Of a stretch of 64,000 nucleotides of DNA, positions 63,673 through 64,000 are shown one piece after another; position 1 is the first letter of the stretch; every line of letters begins with the position of its first letter. The notes under the pieces are model-generated. The model saw nothing but the letters and a program-made list of their open reading frames with translations. It did no database searches and had not been told where the DNA came from. The translations under genes were made by a program, and so were the position numbers. The stretch comes from a virus. Where the stretch lies: the IMG/VR virus record IMGVR_UViG_3300032285_004073, positions 1-64,000 of that record; one strand, written 5' to 3'.

Positions 63673-64000
63673 CTTGGTTTCTTTTATAGGCAACGGATTC
63701 CATTGCAAAGCTTCTGAAGTATTTGGAAAGATTTCTGCAAAAATATTTCTAATAGCTAATGCTATTTCTCTATGTTCTTTTTGCGTATCTTCTTTAGTTC
63801 TTAAATCTAAATAATGTATCCAAGATCTTAAAGTACCACTCATATATAAAGTAGTTTGTGTACAAAGAGGTAAAATCATTCTAGCGGTTTCTCTCGCAGC
63901 TCCTCTTTCTAAGAGATTATCATATAATTTAGCAGATTCTATTAAATGATTTTGTATTAATTTTAAATCTTCTTCGCCCAGTGGAAGAGTATCTGTGCTG
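63670..64000 (-). CDS. thyX: Flavin-dependent thymidylate synthase, C-terminal part
   Basis: The frame runs off the window's right edge, so the N terminus is missing; 110 codons are visible. It contains LLERGAARETARMILPL and SGTLRSWIHYLDLRT, then a helix with HREIALAIRNIF. The RG-ARE-AR--LP and SWIHYL--R elements are the C-terminal signature of ThyX, which makes dTMP from dUMP with FAD. It complements the dCMP deaminase and RNR in this window. Confidence 0.85.
   Translation of the reverse strand, partial: STDTLPLGEEDLKLIQNHLIESAKLYDNLLERGAARETARMILPLCTQTTLYMSGTLRSWIHYLDLRTKEDTQKEHREIALAIRNIFAEIFPNTSEALQWNPLPIKETK

Noticed and set aside
1-64000. CRISPR arrays
   Set aside because: No regularly spaced direct repeats of 20-40 nt were seen.

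Overview
The window is part of a large, AT-rich genome of a tailed phage with a contractile tail (myovirus, T4 superfamily). Evidence for this is a tail sheath, tail tube, gp48/gp53-like baseplate proteins, a gp14-like neck protein, a terminase large subunit, and a T4-type replication set (gp45-like clamp, gp32-like SSB, gp41-like helicase, UvsX, gp1-like dNMP kinase). The host was probably Gram-negative: the lysis block holds a lipoprotein with a C-terminal membrane anchor (unimolecular-spanin layout), a holin and an endolysin. Hsp20, PhoH and a short NrdA/NrdB pair resemble marine and freshwater T4-like phages. The host species cannot be named from this sequence.

Layout. 1-2.1 kb: end of a protein gene, a coiled-coil membrane protein, a phage-encoded one-piece tmRNA and a structured non-coding stretch. 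2.1-11.4 kb: small early/accessory genes, including three metallophosphoesterases (plus a remnant of a fourth), a HAD phosphatase, a LAGLIDADG homing endonuclease, an orphan DUF2384-like protein, a coiled-coil protein, a GT31-like glycosyltransferase and an APS kinase. 11.4-14.6 kb: lysis cassette and small virion-type proteins. 15.0-21.2 kb: nine tRNAs interspersed with UDP-galactopyranose mutase, an adenylosuccinate-synthetase homologue, a metallopeptidase-like protein and a HAD-fusion protein. 21.2-29.5 kb: HPRT, HNH nuclease, dCMP deaminase, Hsp20, ribonucleotide reductase, an AAA ATPase and a PD-(D/E)XK nuclease. 29.6-34.2 kb: acidic head-type protein, neck protein, PhoH and small minus-strand genes. 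34.3-53.4 kb: late tail/baseplate/terminase block, mostly plus strand. 53.4-64 kb: minus-strand replication block with clamp, FolE2, SSB, DHH phosphoesterase, helicase, QueD, UvsX and ThyX.

How it works together. The phage carries much of a nucleotide-supply pathway (RNR, dCMP deaminase, ThyX, dNMP kinase, HPRT, PurA homologue) and the first two steps of 7-deazaguanine synthesis (FolE2, QueD). It also carries its own ribosome-rescue RNA and tRNAs. Expression signals are unusually uniform. Sigma70-like promoters and T4-late-like TAAATA/TAAGTA boxes sit so that the -10 element ends about 5-9 nt before the start codon, which predicts leaderless or nearly leaderless mRNAs. That spacing also supports several GTG starts and tiny genes that would otherwise be missed. 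All functional calls rest on reading motifs by eye; no database search was possible.
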